Assembly (NCBI RefSeq): GCF_016741855.1
Contig: NZ_JAERRH010000024.1
Span: forward strand, 24,131 to 88,130
DNA: 64,000 nt
Direction: 5' to 3'
Source: Streptomyces musisoli
GTDB taxonomy: Bacteria; Actinomycetota; Actinomycetes; Streptomycetales; Streptomycetaceae
Shown in pieces: positions 26,380-35,727 of this stretch (positions within the stretch are counted from its first letter, which is position 1; each line of letters opens with the position of its first letter). The notes beneath the pieces were generated by a model that was not told where the DNA came from, ran no database searches, and worked only from the letters and a program-made list of their open reading frames with translations. Both the position numbers and the translations under genes were made by a program.

Positions 26380-29300
26380 GCGGAAACGTCCAGGACGTCC
26401 TGCCGCTGTCCCCGGCCCAGGAAGGACTCCTCTTCCACACCCTGCGGGACACGGCGGGACCCGACCCCTACCTCGTCCAGGCCCGCTTCCGGATCGGCCC
26501 CGGCACCGACCCGGGGCGGGTACGGGCCGCGGTGACGGAACTGCTCCGGCGCCACCCCAACCTGCGCGCCTGCTTCCGCCACGAGCGCCTCGACCGGCCC
26601 GTGCAGATCGTTCCGCGCGCGGTACGGGTGCCGTGGCGGGAGACCGACCTCACCGGGCTCGGCCCCGACGAGACGGCCGCACGGATGCGACGGCTGCTGG
26701 AGGCGGACGCCGCCCGGCGCTTCGACCCCGCACGGCCGCCCCTCCTGCGGGCCACCCTCGCCCGCCACGACACGGGCGCCGAACTGCTGCTGTCCTTCCA
26801 CCACATCCTGCTCGACGGCTGGTCCATGCCGGTCCTGGAGGCGGATCTGGCCGCCCTGGTCGCGGGCCGCCCGCTGCCGCCCGCCGCTCCCTACCGCGAC
26901 TACCTGGAGTGGCTGGCGCGACAGGACCGGTACAAGGCGGAGACGGCCTGGGCCGAGGCGCTGGAGGGCCTCGACCGGTCCGCGCCGCTCGCGCCGCCGG
27001 CCGCGGCCGGCGACACCTCCTGCGACCGTGCCCGGATCGACCTGCCCGCCGGCCTGACCGCCACCCTCGCCCGCCGCGCCGCGGAGGCCGGCGTCACCCT
27101 CAACACCCTCGTCCAGGCGGCCTGGGCACTCGTCCTCGCCCGGACCACCGGCGCCCGGGACGTGGTCTTCGGCGCGGTCGTCTCCGGCCGTCCGCACGAC
27201 CTGCCCGGCGTCGAGAGCATGGTGGGCCTGTTCGTCAACACGCTCCCGGTACGGGTCCGGCTGCGCACCGGCGAGACCGCGGCCGAGCTGCTGGCCCGAC
27301 TCCAGGACGAGCAGTCCCGGCTCGTCGCCCATCAGCACGCGCGGCTCGCCGACGTGCAACGGGCCGCCGGAGTGGGGGAGTTGTTCGACTCCGTGCTCGC
27401 CTTCGAGAACTTCCCGCAGCGCGGCGAGGACGACGCAGGCCCGGACGAGCTGACCCTCCTGGAGGTCACGGACGCCACCCACTACCCGGTGACGCTGGCC
27501 GTGACCGCCGGCGAGCGGCTGGGGCTGTCGGTCGGCTGCCGCCGGGGCCTGTCGGCGTCCGCGACGGCCGGCCGCATGGCCCATGCCCTGGACCGGCTGG
27601 CGGACGGCCTCGGCCGGCCGGCGGACCGCATCGAGGTGCTGCCGCCCGCAGAGCGGCTGCGGCTGACCGGACTCGCCGCCGGACCGGTGCGCCCCGAGGC
27701 CCGGCCCGCCACCGTCACCGGCCGGTTCGCCGCGCACGTCGCCCGGACCCCCGACGCCCCCGCCGTCGAGTCGGACGACGGGACCCTCACCTACGCCGGC
27801 CTGGACGCCGCCTCCGACGCCCTGGCCGCCCGGCTGATCCGGGCGGGCACGGCCCCCGGCGACACGGTCGCCCTCCTGGCGACCCGCTCCCCGGCCGTCG
27901 TCGTGGCCCAGCTGGCCGTCCTCAAGGCCGGCGCCTGCTGGCTCCCGCTCGACCCGGCCCAGCCGGCCGCACGCCTGGCCCGGCTGACGGAAGCGGCGGG
28001 AGTCCGGCTGGCCCTGACCACCACACACGCCGAACTGCCCGACGGCATACGCACCCTGCCCCTCCACGAACCCGCCCCGGCCACCGCCGCGCCCCTCCCG
28101 GAACCCGGCCCGGCCACGGCCACACCTCTCCCGGAACCCGGCCCGGCCACCGCCACCTCCCTGCCGGAACCCGGCCCGGACACCGTCACACCCGCCCCGG
28201 AGCCCGCCCCGGCCACCGCCGCGCCCCTCCCGGAACCCCACCCCGGCTCGCCCGCCTGCATCCTCTACACCTCCGGTTCCACCGGTGAACCCAAGGGTGT
28301 CGTCGTCCCGCACCGCGGCATCGTCGAACTCGCCGCCGACGCCCGCTTCCAGGGCGGCGGACACCGCCGTGTGCTCATGCACGCCCCGTACACCTTCGAC
28401 TCGGCGACGTACGAGGTGTGGGTCCCGCTCCTGAACGGCGGGACGGTCGTCGTCGCGCCGCCCGGCCCCGTCACCCCGGACGTCCTGCGCGGTGTGATAC
28501 CCCGGCGAGGGATCACCGCGCTGCTCCTGACGCCCGAACTCCTGCGCACGGTCGCCGAGATCGCGCCGGAGTCGGCGGCCGGGCTGACGGAGATCTGGGC
28601 GGGCGGCGACGTGCTCGCCCCCGCGACCGTGGCCCGTCTCCGGGAACACTGCCCGGGCATCACCGTCGTCAACGGGTACGGCCCCACCGAGGCGACCGTC
28701 TTCGCCACCGCCCACACCACCGGCGGCGGCCCCGGCCCGGTCCCCGTCGGCCGCCCCCTGGACAACACCCGCGCCTACGTCCTGGACGGCCTCCTGCGCC
28801 CGGTGCCCGAGGGCGGCACCGGCGAGCTCTACCTGGCCGGGACCGGCCTGGCGCACGGCTACCTCGCCAGGCCCGGGCAGACGGCGGAGCGGTTCGTCGC
28901 CGATCCGTACGGCCCGCCGGGCAGCCGCATGTACCGCACCGGCGACCTGGCCGGCTGGACCGGCGACCGCGTCCTCGACTTCCGCGGCCGCGTCGACGAC
29001 CAGATCAAGGTGCGCGGCGTGCGGATCGAACCCGCCGAGGTGGAGACCGCGCTCGCGGCCTGCCCCGGCGTACGGCGGGCCGTCGTCGCCGCCCGCCCGG
29101 ACGCCACCGGCGGCAAGCGGCTGGCGGCATGGCTGGTGCCGGCCGAGACCACGGACGCCCGCTGGCCCGAGATCCTGGCCGGAGCCAAGGAGTTCGCCGC
29201 CCGACGGCTGCCCGCCCACCTCGTCCCCTCCGTCTGGGCCCGCATCGACCACGTACCGCTCACCCGCCACGGCAAGACGGACCGGGCCGCCCTGCCCGAG

Positions 29301-30344
29301 CCGACGGGCGACGCGATCGGCGTCCGGGGCACGCGCGCCCCGCGCGACGACCGCGAACGGTGGCTGTGCGCGCTGTTCGCCGAGGTGCTCGGCCTGCCCG
29401 ACGTCCACCCCGACACCGACTTCTTCACCGCCGGCGGCCACTCCCTGACCGCACTGCGCCTGGCGTCCAAGGCCCGGATTCCGCTGACCGCCCTGTTCGC
29501 GGCCCCGACCCCGGCCCGCCTCGCCGCCCGCACCGCCCCCGCCCCCGACACCGACCTGTCCCCCCTCCTCACCCTCCGCCCGGGCGGCGACCGCGTCCCC
29601 CTCTTCTGCGTCCACCCCGGCCTCGGCCTCGGCTGGTCCTTCGCCGCCCTCCTCCCGCACCTCCACCCGGACCGCCCGGTGCACGCCCTCCAGAGCCCGG
29701 CGCTCACCGAGGGGGCGGCCGGACTCCCGGCGAGCGTCGCCGCGCTGGCCGAGGCGTACACCGAACGCATCCGCGCACTCGTGCCGGACGGCCCGTACGC
29801 CCTGCTCGGCCGCTCCTTCGGCGGTCCCGTCGCCCACGAGATCGCCGTACGCCTGCGCGGGGCCGGGCAGGAGGTGCGGCTGCTGGCCGTGCTGGACGCG
29901 ATGCCCCGGCCGCCCGGTACCCCCCGGCTGCCAGGGGACGTGGTCGAGCGGGAGGCGCTGCGGCTCCTGCTCAACAGCCACGCCCCGGACCGGCCCGCAC
30001 CACCCGGCCGATTCGGCCGCGCCGAGGCGTTCGCGGTGGTCCGGACCGCCGACAGCCCGCTCGCCGCACTCGACGACGGGGTCATGCACGCGATGACCGA
30101 CGCGGGCGTCCACCACATCCACCTCGCCCGCGCCTGGCGCCCGTCCCCCTACGACGGCCCCGTCACCCTCTTCTCCGCCACCCGCCAGGCCCCCGCCACC
30201 ACCGCGGAGAAGGCAGCGGCCTGGCGGCCCGTCACCGCCTCCCTCGACGTGCACGAACTCGCCTGCACACACAGCGGAGTACTCCAGCCGGACCAGGCGG
30301 CACGCGTCGCCGCGGTCCTCGAAACCACCCTCCGGGGGGAGTGA
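26376..30344 (+). CDS. NRPS, C-A-T-TE
   Basis: 1322 residues. Condensation (5-440, HHILLDGWS near 142; LSPAQEGLLFH is typical of C domains taking an epimerised donor), adenylation (455-990, YTSGSTGEPKG near 630), carrier (GGHSLTALRL near 1020) and a type I thioesterase (1050-1320, nucleophile motif GRSFGG near 1146, candidate His in ACTHSGV). A pocket: D-S-Y-L-W-G-G-V-F, close to A1 of the leftward NRPS. A Pro/Glu-rich repeat of about 60 residues lies between the A2 and A3 core motifs. The TE should release the product by hydrolysis or cyclisation, yet two more assembly genes follow, so protein order is not gene order. GTG start overlaps the previous stop. Confidence 0.95.
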   Translation: MSGNVQDVLPLSPAQEGLLFHTLRDTAGPDPYLVQARFRIGPGTDPGRVRAAVTELLRRHPNLRACFRHERLDRPVQIVPRAVRVPWRETDLTGLGPDETAARMRRLLEADAARRFDPARPPLLRATLARHDTGAELLLSFHHILLDGWSMPVLEADLAALVAGRPLPPAAPYRDYLEWLARQDRYKAETAWAEALEGLDRSAPLAPPAAAGDTSCDRARIDLPAGLTATLARRAAEAGVTLNTLVQAAWALVLARTTGARDVVFGAVVSGRPHDLPGVESMVGLFVNTLPVRVRLRTGETAAELLARLQDEQSRLVAHQHARLADVQRAAGVGELFDSVLAFENFPQRGEDDAGPDELTLLEVTDATHYPVTLAVTAGERLGLSVGCRRGLSASATAGRMAHALDRLADGLGRPADRIEVLPPAERLRLTGLAAGPVRPEARPATVTGRFAAHVARTPDAPAVESDDGTLTYAGLDAASDALAARLIRAGTAPGDTVALLATRSPAVVVAQLAVLKAGACWLPLDPAQPAARLARLTEAAGVRLALTTTHAELPDGIRTLPLHEPAPATAAPLPEPGPATATPLPEPGPATATSLPEPGPDTVTPAPEPAPATAAPLPEPHPGSPACILYTSGSTGEPKGVVVPHRGIVELAADARFQGGGHRRVLMHAPYTFDSATYEVWVPLLNGGTVVVAPPGPVTPDVLRGVIPRRGITALLLTPELLRTVAEIAPESAAGLTEIWAGGDVLAPATVARLREHCPGITVVNGYGPTEATVFATAHTTGGGPGPVPVGRPLDNTRAYVLDGLLRPVPEGGTGELYLAGTGLAHGYLARPGQTAERFVADPYGPPGSRMYRTGDLAGWTGDRVLDFRGRVDDQIKVRGVRIEPAEVETALAACPGVRRAVVAARPDATGGKRLAAWLVPAETTDARWPEILAGAKEFAARRLPAHLVPSVWARIDHVPLTRHGKTDRAALPEPTGDAIGVRGTRAPRDDRERWLCALFAEVLGLPDVHPDTDFFTAGGHSLTALRLASKARIPLTALFAAPTPARLAARTAPAPDTDLSPLLTLRPGGDRVPLFCVHPGLGLGWSFAALLPHLHPDRPVHALQSPALTEGAAGLPASVAALAEAYTERIRALVPDGPYALLGRSFGGPVAHEIAVRLRGAGQEVRLLAVLDAMPRPPGTPRLPGDVVEREALRLLLNSHAPDRPAPPGRFGRAEAFAVVRTADSPLAALDDGVMHAMTDAGVHHIHLARAWRPSPYDGPVTLFSATRQAPATTAEKAAAWRPVTASLDVHELACTHSGVLQPDQAARVAAVLETTLRGE
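28060..28245 (+). repeat. Pro/Glu-rich tandem repeat inside an adenylation domain
   Basis: About five in-frame copies of a 13-residue unit of the form LPEPGPATATP, coded by a 39-bp period, between the A2 and A3 motifs of the C-A-T-TE protein. The nearly identical DNA copies indicate recent duplication; the site should be a surface loop. Confidence 0.8.
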
Positions 30345-30347
30345 CCC

Positions 30348-33300
30348 ATGACCAGCGACACCCTTGCCCTCGACCAGCCGGCCGCCGACGAGGAGTACGA
30401 GTTCCCCGTCTCCGACGCACAGAGCCGGCTGCTCGTCCTCGACCAGCTGAACCCGGGCACCGCGCAGTACAACGTGCCGGCCGCCTTCGCCGTGACCGGC
30501 CCCTTCGACGTCGCCGCGTTCGGCCGTGCCCTGGACACGCTGGTGGCCCGGCACGAGTCGCTGCGCACCGTCTTCCGCACCGCACCGGACGGCACGCAGA
30601 GCCAGCTCGTGCGGGCCGCCGGCGGCGCCGCGCTCACCGTCGAGGACGCGGTCCCGGCCGGCCGGGTGGACATGCTGCTGCGGCAGGAGGCCGCCCGCCC
30701 CTTCGACCCGGCCACCGGGCCCCTGCTGCGCTGCACCGTGTACGCCGTCGACGACGGCACCCACCGCGTGCTGCTCGTAGCCCACCACCTGGTCTGCGAC
30801 GGCTGGTCGCTCGGCATCATGCTGGACGAGTTGGGCGCCGCCTACCGGGACGAAGCGGCCGGACGGCCACACAGCCCACCGGGCCGGCCCCTCCAGTTCC
30901 CGGACTTCGCGGTCTGGCAGCGCGAACGCCGGGCGGCGGGGGAGTACGACACGGCCGTGCGGCACTGGGTGGAGGCGCTGCGCGGCGCGCCCGCCACCCT
31001 GGAGCTGCCCACGGACCGTCCGCGGCCCGCCGTGCGCTCCGCGGACGGCGGCACCGCGCGCTTCCCGCTGCCGGCCGCCACCCGGGCCCGCCTCGCCGAG
31101 GCGGCCGGTGCCCGCGGGGCGACGCCCTTCATGGCGCTGTTCGCCGCCTACGCCGCCTTCCTCGCCCGGCTCTCCGGCCGCGACGACCTCGTCATCGGCT
31201 ACCCGGTGTCCGGCCGCGAGCACCCCGACCTCCAGCACACCGTCGGCATGCTCGCCGGCACCCTGGCCCTGCGCGTCGACGTGAGCGGCGACCCTTCCTT
31301 CCACGAGCTGACCGCCCGTGTCCGCACCGCCCTGCGGGCCGCCGCCGCGCACCAGGACGCCCCGTTCGAGGCGGTGGTGGACGCCCTCGCCCCGGTCCGC
31401 GAGACCGGCCACGACCCGGTGGTCCAGGTCGTCTTCTCCTACGACGACGACACCGCCCTCACCCTGGACCTCGCCGGGGCCGGCACGCGACGGCTCGCAG
31501 TCGACCTGGACACCGCGAAGTTCGACTTCCATCTGCACGTGGAGCGCTGGGGCGAGGACCTGGCCGCCCAGTTCATCCACCGCGGCGACCTGTTCGAGAC
31601 GGCGACCGTGCGCCGCTGGACCCGCACCTTCACGGTCCTCCTGGACGCCCTCCTCACCGACCCCGACGCCCCGCTCTCCACCCTCGCCCCGGTCGCCGAG
31701 GACGAGCGGCGGCTGCTCGTCGCCCAGAGCGACCGGCTCCGCGAAGCCGCCCCCGCCGACCGTCTGGTCCCCGACCTGATCGCCGAGGTCGCGGCGGCCC
31801 GCCCGGACGCCACCGCGCTGGTGCACGGCGAGGAGAGGCTGAGCTACCGCCGGCTCCTGGAGCGTGCCGACACGCTGGCGGCCCGGCTGCGGGCCGCCGG
31901 AGTACGCCCGGGCAGCCGGGTCGGACTGCTCCTGCCCCGCTCGGCGGACCAGGGCATCGCCGCGCTCGCGGTGCTGCGGGCGGGCGGCGCCTACGTGCCC
32001 CTCGACCGCGCCCACCCGGACGACCGCCTGCGCTACATGCTCGACTGCTCCGGCGCCGGCCTGCTGCTGACCGCAGAGGCCACCGCCGAGCGGGCCGCGG
32101 AACTCGGCGTGCCCTGTCTGCGCGTCGACCGCACCGGCCCGGCCGAGCCGGCGCCCGTCACCGACGGCCCGGCCCCCGGCGCCCGCGACCTCGCCTACGT
32201 CCTGTTCACCTCCGGCTCCACCGGCCGCCCCAAGGGCGTGGCCGTCGAGCACCGCTCCCTGGTCAACCTGACCACGGCCGTCCGCCACTCGTTCCCGGTG
32301 ACGGCCGACGACCGGGTCCTCCAGTTCGTCGCGTTCGGCTTCGACGTGGCCGTCTCCGACCTGTTCTTCCCCTGGGTCGCGGGCGCCGAACTGCATGTCC
32401 CGACCGAGGACGAACGGATCGGCGAGGGACTGCTGCACCGGCTGCGCGACTCCCGCATCACCTACGTCTTCCTGCCGCCGTCCGCCGCCATGCTGCTGCC
32501 CGACGTCCGGGGACAGCTGCCCGACCTGCGCACCGTCGCGGTCGGCGGCGAGTCCTGCCCCGCCGAACTCGTCGAGCGGCTGCACGAACCCGGCCGGCGC
32601 ATCGTGAACGCCTACGGCCCGAGCGAGGTCTCCGTCTACTCCCACACGGCCGACCTGACCCCCGGCGAACCCGTCGTGCTCGGCCGCTCGGTCGCGGGCA
32701 GCCGTTTCTACGTCCTGGACGAGTGGCTGCGCCCCGTCCCCGTCGGCGTCACCGGCGAGATCTACATCACCGGCGCCGGTCTCGCCCGCGGCTACATCGA
32801 GCAACCCGGCCTGACCGCCGAGCGGTTCGTCGCCGACCCCTACGGCGCCCCCGGCACCCGCATGTACCGCAGCGGCGACCTCGGACGCGTCGACGCGCAC
32901 GGCGCGCTGACCTACCTGGGCCGCAGCGACCTCCAGGTCAAGCTGCGCGGGGTGCGCATCGAGCTGGGCGAGATCGAGTCGCTGCTGGCCGCCCACCCGG
33001 ACGTGCGGATCGCGGCGGCGGCCGTCCGCGGCACCGGCGACGAACAGCGGCTCGCCGCCTACGTGGTGTGCCGCGAGGGAGCCGCCCCACCAGCCGACGA
33101 CGCCCTCCGCGCCCACCTCGCCGAGCGGCTGCCGGCCTTCATGCTCCCCGAGCTGTTCGTCCACCTCGAGGCGCTGCCGCTCAACGGCAACGGCAAGATC
33201 GACCGCTCCCGGCTGCCGGAGCCGGACGTCACCCGCCGCACCCCGGACACCGGTGCGGCGTCCGGCGGGACCGCCACCGAGCGGCTGGTCGCGGACCTGT

Positions 33301-33617
33301 GGGCACGCCTCCTGGCCACGGACCGGGTCGGCGTCCACGACAACTTCTTCGACCTCGGCGGCAACTCGGTGCGCCTGCTGCGCGTGCTGGCGGCGCTGCG
33401 CGAGGCCGGTGCGGACGGCGGGCTCACCCTGGTCGACCTGTTCCGCCACCCCACCGTCACCTCCCTCGCCGCCCGCCTCGACCAGGCCCGCGCGGCGGAC
33501 CCCGCCGACGCCGACGACTCCGCCGACCCCGCCGACTCAGCCGCCCGCGGCCGGGAGCGGCACCACCGGCGCACCGCAGCCCGACGACTCCGCTCCCGGA
33601 AAGGCACACTCCGATGA
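30348..33617 (+). CDS. NRPS, C-A-T
   Basis: 1089 residues. Condensation (about 15-455, active-site HHLVCDGWS near 145), adenylation (475-960; FTSGSTGRPKG, YRSGDLGRV, NGKIDRS) and carrier (LGGNSVRLLRV near 1008). A pocket by GrsA numbering: D-V-S-F-A-G-A-V-Y, not recognised; the A5 motif reads GPSEVSV instead of the usual GPTE. There is no release or tailoring domain. ATG at 30348 follows GGGGGGAGTGACCC, and the stop overlaps the KS-T start by 4 nt, so the two are co-translated and likely work as successive modules: the residue added here would be extended by the ketosynthase (inference). Confidence 0.95.
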   Translation: MTSDTLALDQPAADEEYEFPVSDAQSRLLVLDQLNPGTAQYNVPAAFAVTGPFDVAAFGRALDTLVARHESLRTVFRTAPDGTQSQLVRAAGGAALTVEDAVPAGRVDMLLRQEAARPFDPATGPLLRCTVYAVDDGTHRVLLVAHHLVCDGWSLGIMLDELGAAYRDEAAGRPHSPPGRPLQFPDFAVWQRERRAAGEYDTAVRHWVEALRGAPATLELPTDRPRPAVRSADGGTARFPLPAATRARLAEAAGARGATPFMALFAAYAAFLARLSGRDDLVIGYPVSGREHPDLQHTVGMLAGTLALRVDVSGDPSFHELTARVRTALRAAAAHQDAPFEAVVDALAPVRETGHDPVVQVVFSYDDDTALTLDLAGAGTRRLAVDLDTAKFDFHLHVERWGEDLAAQFIHRGDLFETATVRRWTRTFTVLLDALLTDPDAPLSTLAPVAEDERRLLVAQSDRLREAAPADRLVPDLIAEVAAARPDATALVHGEERLSYRRLLERADTLAARLRAAGVRPGSRVGLLLPRSADQGIAALAVLRAGGAYVPLDRAHPDDRLRYMLDCSGAGLLLTAEATAERAAELGVPCLRVDRTGPAEPAPVTDGPAPGARDLAYVLFTSGSTGRPKGVAVEHRSLVNLTTAVRHSFPVTADDRVLQFVAFGFDVAVSDLFFPWVAGAELHVPTEDERIGEGLLHRLRDSRITYVFLPPSAAMLLPDVRGQLPDLRTVAVGGESCPAELVERLHEPGRRIVNAYGPSEVSVYSHTADLTPGEPVVLGRSVAGSRFYVLDEWLRPVPVGVTGEIYITGAGLARGYIEQPGLTAERFVADPYGAPGTRMYRSGDLGRVDAHGALTYLGRSDLQVKLRGVRIELGEIESLLAAHPDVRIAAAAVRGTGDEQRLAAYVVCREGAAPPADDALRAHLAERLPAFMLPELFVHLEALPLNGNGKIDRSRLPEPDVTRRTPDTGAASGGTATERLVADLWARLLATDRVGVHDNFFDLGGNSVRLLRVLAALREAGADGGLTLVDLFRHPTVTSLAARLDQARAADPADADDSADPADSAARGRERHHRRTAARRLRSRKGTLR

Positions 33618-35671
33618 CCGACACCGCAGCCCCCGAGGCCCTCGACTCCGCCATCGCCGTCGTCGGCATGAACGGCCGTTTCCCCGGCGCCCCCGACCTC
33701 GACACGTACTGGGCGAACCTCCTCGGCGGCGTCACCTCCATCACCGACTTCACCGAGGAGGAACTCCTCGCCGACGGTGCCGATCCGGCCCAGGTCCGCG
33801 GCCGCGACTACGTGCCGTCCAAGGGCGTCCTCGCCGACGCCGACCGCTTCGAGGCATCCCTCTTCGGCTTCAACCGCACCGAGGCCGCCGCCCTCGACCC
33901 ACAGCACCGGCTGCTCCTCCAGACCGCCTGGTCCGCCCTGGAGGACGCCGGGTACGACCCCCTCGCCGCCCCGCGCCGCACCGGCGTCTACGTCGGCGGC
34001 GGCGTCACCGCGCACATGCTGGCCGCCCAGACCGACCCCGCGCTCGCCGCGCAGATCGGCGCGCTCCAGGTGCGCATCCTCACCGACCGCGAGTTCCTCG
34101 CCCCCTGGATCTCCTACCGCCTCGGCCTCGACGGCCCGAGCCTCACCGTCCAGACCGCCTGCTCCACCTCCCTGACCGCGATCCACCTCGCCTGCCAGGC
34201 CCTGCTCCTCGGCGACTGCGACACCGCGCTGGCCGGCGGCGTCGCCGTCGACACCGTCCGCAGGCGCGGATACGTCCACTACCAGGGCGGGATCTTCTCG
34301 CCCGACGGCCGCTGCCGCCCCTTCGACCAGGCGTCCGGCGGCACCGTGCCCGGCAACGGCGTCGGCGTGGTCGTGCTGCGCCGCCTCGCCGACGCGCTCG
34401 CCGACGGCGACCCCGTCCGGGCGGTCATCCGCGGCAGCGCCGTCACCAACGACGGCGCCGCCCGCGTCGGCTTCACCGCCCCCGGAGTCGACCAGCAGAC
34501 CGCCGCCATCGTGGAGGCCTGGACGACGGCGGGCCTCGACCCGGCCGACGCCCAGTACCTGGAGGCACACGGCACGGCCACCGAGCTGGGCGACCGCATC
34601 GAGGCGACCGCCGCGACCGCCGCGTTCAAGGGCGCCCTCGGCACCGGCTCCATCGGTCTGGGCTCGGTGAAGGCGAACATCGGCCACCTGGACGCGGCCG
34701 CGGGCGTGGCCGGGGTCGTCAAGACCGTCCTCATGCTGGAGCACGCGGTCATCGCCCCGACCGCCGGAGCCGGCCGGCCGCACCCCGAACTCGTCCTGGG
34801 CGACTCCCCGTTCCACGTCGTCACCGAGGCCGAGGACTGGCCCGAGCCCGAGTACGGCCCCCGCCGGGCCGGCGTCAGCTCGGTCGGCATCGGCGGCACG
34901 AACGTCCACGTCGTGCTGGAGCAGGCCCCGCCCCGCTCCCGGGACACCGGGACGCCGGGCCCGGAGGTGCTGCTCCTGTCCGCCCACACCGGGGACGCCC
35001 TCAAGGCCCTCGCCGGCCGCCTGGCCACCGCCCTGCGCGCCCCGGACGCCCCCAGCCTCGCCGACACCGCGCACACCCTCCGCTTCGGCCGCACCCCCCT
35101 CGCCGTCCGCGCCTACGTGCTGGCCGCCGACCGCGAGGAGGCCGCGATCCGCCTCGGCGAACTCGCGGAAGGCAGCCCGGTGTCGGCTCCGGCCGCCGCG
35201 GACGACCTGCGCGCGATCGGGGAGGCGTGGCTGCGGGACGAACGGCTGCCCTGGCCGCGCCGGGGCCGCCGGGTCTCGCTGCCGACGTACCCGTTCGGCG
35301 GGGAGAGCTACGGCGAGCACGGCCCGGCGACGGCACCGGCGTCCCGGGAGCAGGCGTCCCAGGACGAGAACCCGGCCTCCCCGGCGCCTGAGGCGGGCGA
35401 CGGCCTGGACGTGTCCGTCCGCGCCCTGCTCGTCGAGACGCTCGGCCTGGCCGGCACCGGTGACCTCGCCATGACGTACTTCGCGGCCGGCGGCGACTCC
35501 CTCGCCGCCGTCCACCTGGTCGGCTGCCTGCGCGACGACTTCGGCATCGACGTGCCGCTCACCCTGTTCCTGGAGGAGCTGACGCTCGACGAGCTGGCCC
35601 GGCGGATCGTGGAGGCCCGGGAGCCGGACGACGCGCTGGACGCGCTGCTCGGCGAGTTCGAGAACGCGTGA
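33614..35671 (+). CDS. PKS ketosynthase-carrier protein, no acyltransferase
   Basis: 685 residues. Beta-ketoacyl synthase (about 10-435) with intact catalytic triad: Cys in TACSTS near 183, His in EAHGTATELGD near 320, His in KANIGHLD near 358; GGTNVHVVLE closes the KS. A post-KS linker ending PTYPFGGESYG (a form typical of KS-linker regions) is followed at about 595-670 by a carrier domain with GGDSLAAV. There is no AT, KR, DH or ER, so the extender unit must be loaded in trans; no AT gene is in the window. It is the last gene of the operon. A two-carbon extension of a peptidyl chain is inferred. Confidence 0.93.
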   Translation: MTDTAAPEALDSAIAVVGMNGRFPGAPDLDTYWANLLGGVTSITDFTEEELLADGADPAQVRGRDYVPSKGVLADADRFEASLFGFNRTEAAALDPQHRLLLQTAWSALEDAGYDPLAAPRRTGVYVGGGVTAHMLAAQTDPALAAQIGALQVRILTDREFLAPWISYRLGLDGPSLTVQTACSTSLTAIHLACQALLLGDCDTALAGGVAVDTVRRRGYVHYQGGIFSPDGRCRPFDQASGGTVPGNGVGVVVLRRLADALADGDPVRAVIRGSAVTNDGAARVGFTAPGVDQQTAAIVEAWTTAGLDPADAQYLEAHGTATELGDRIEATAATAAFKGALGTGSIGLGSVKANIGHLDAAAGVAGVVKTVLMLEHAVIAPTAGAGRPHPELVLGDSPFHVVTEAEDWPEPEYGPRRAGVSSVGIGGTNVHVVLEQAPPRSRDTGTPGPEVLLLSAHTGDALKALAGRLATALRAPDAPSLADTAHTLRFGRTPLAVRAYVLAADREEAAIRLGELAEGSPVSAPAAADDLRAIGEAWLRDERLPWPRRGRRVSLPTYPFGGESYGEHGPATAPASREQASQDENPASPAPEAGDGLDVSVRALLVETLGLAGTGDLAMTYFAAGGDSLAAVHLVGCLRDDFGIDVPLTLFLEELTLDELARRIVEAREPDDALDALLGEFENA

Positions 35672-35688
35672 GGGCAGGAGGACATGGC

Positions 35689-35723
35689 AGAAGGGGGCCG
35701 GTGGCCACCACCGGCCCCCTTCT
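35689..35723. terminator. Bidirectional hairpin terminator at the cluster end
   Basis: Perfect 16-bp inverted repeat (35689-35704 and 35708-35723), starting AGAAGGGGG and ending CCCCCTTCT, with a CCA loop. It lies between the convergent KS-T and thioesterase genes. Confidence 0.9.
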
Positions 35724-35727
35724 CGCC

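Noticed and set aside
25806..33449. Very long minus-strand open frame opposite the NRPS genes
   Set aside because: It mirrors plus-strand NRPS domains, is rich in Arg/Gly/Gln as expected of antisense high-GC frames, and has no domain. GC-driven shadow.
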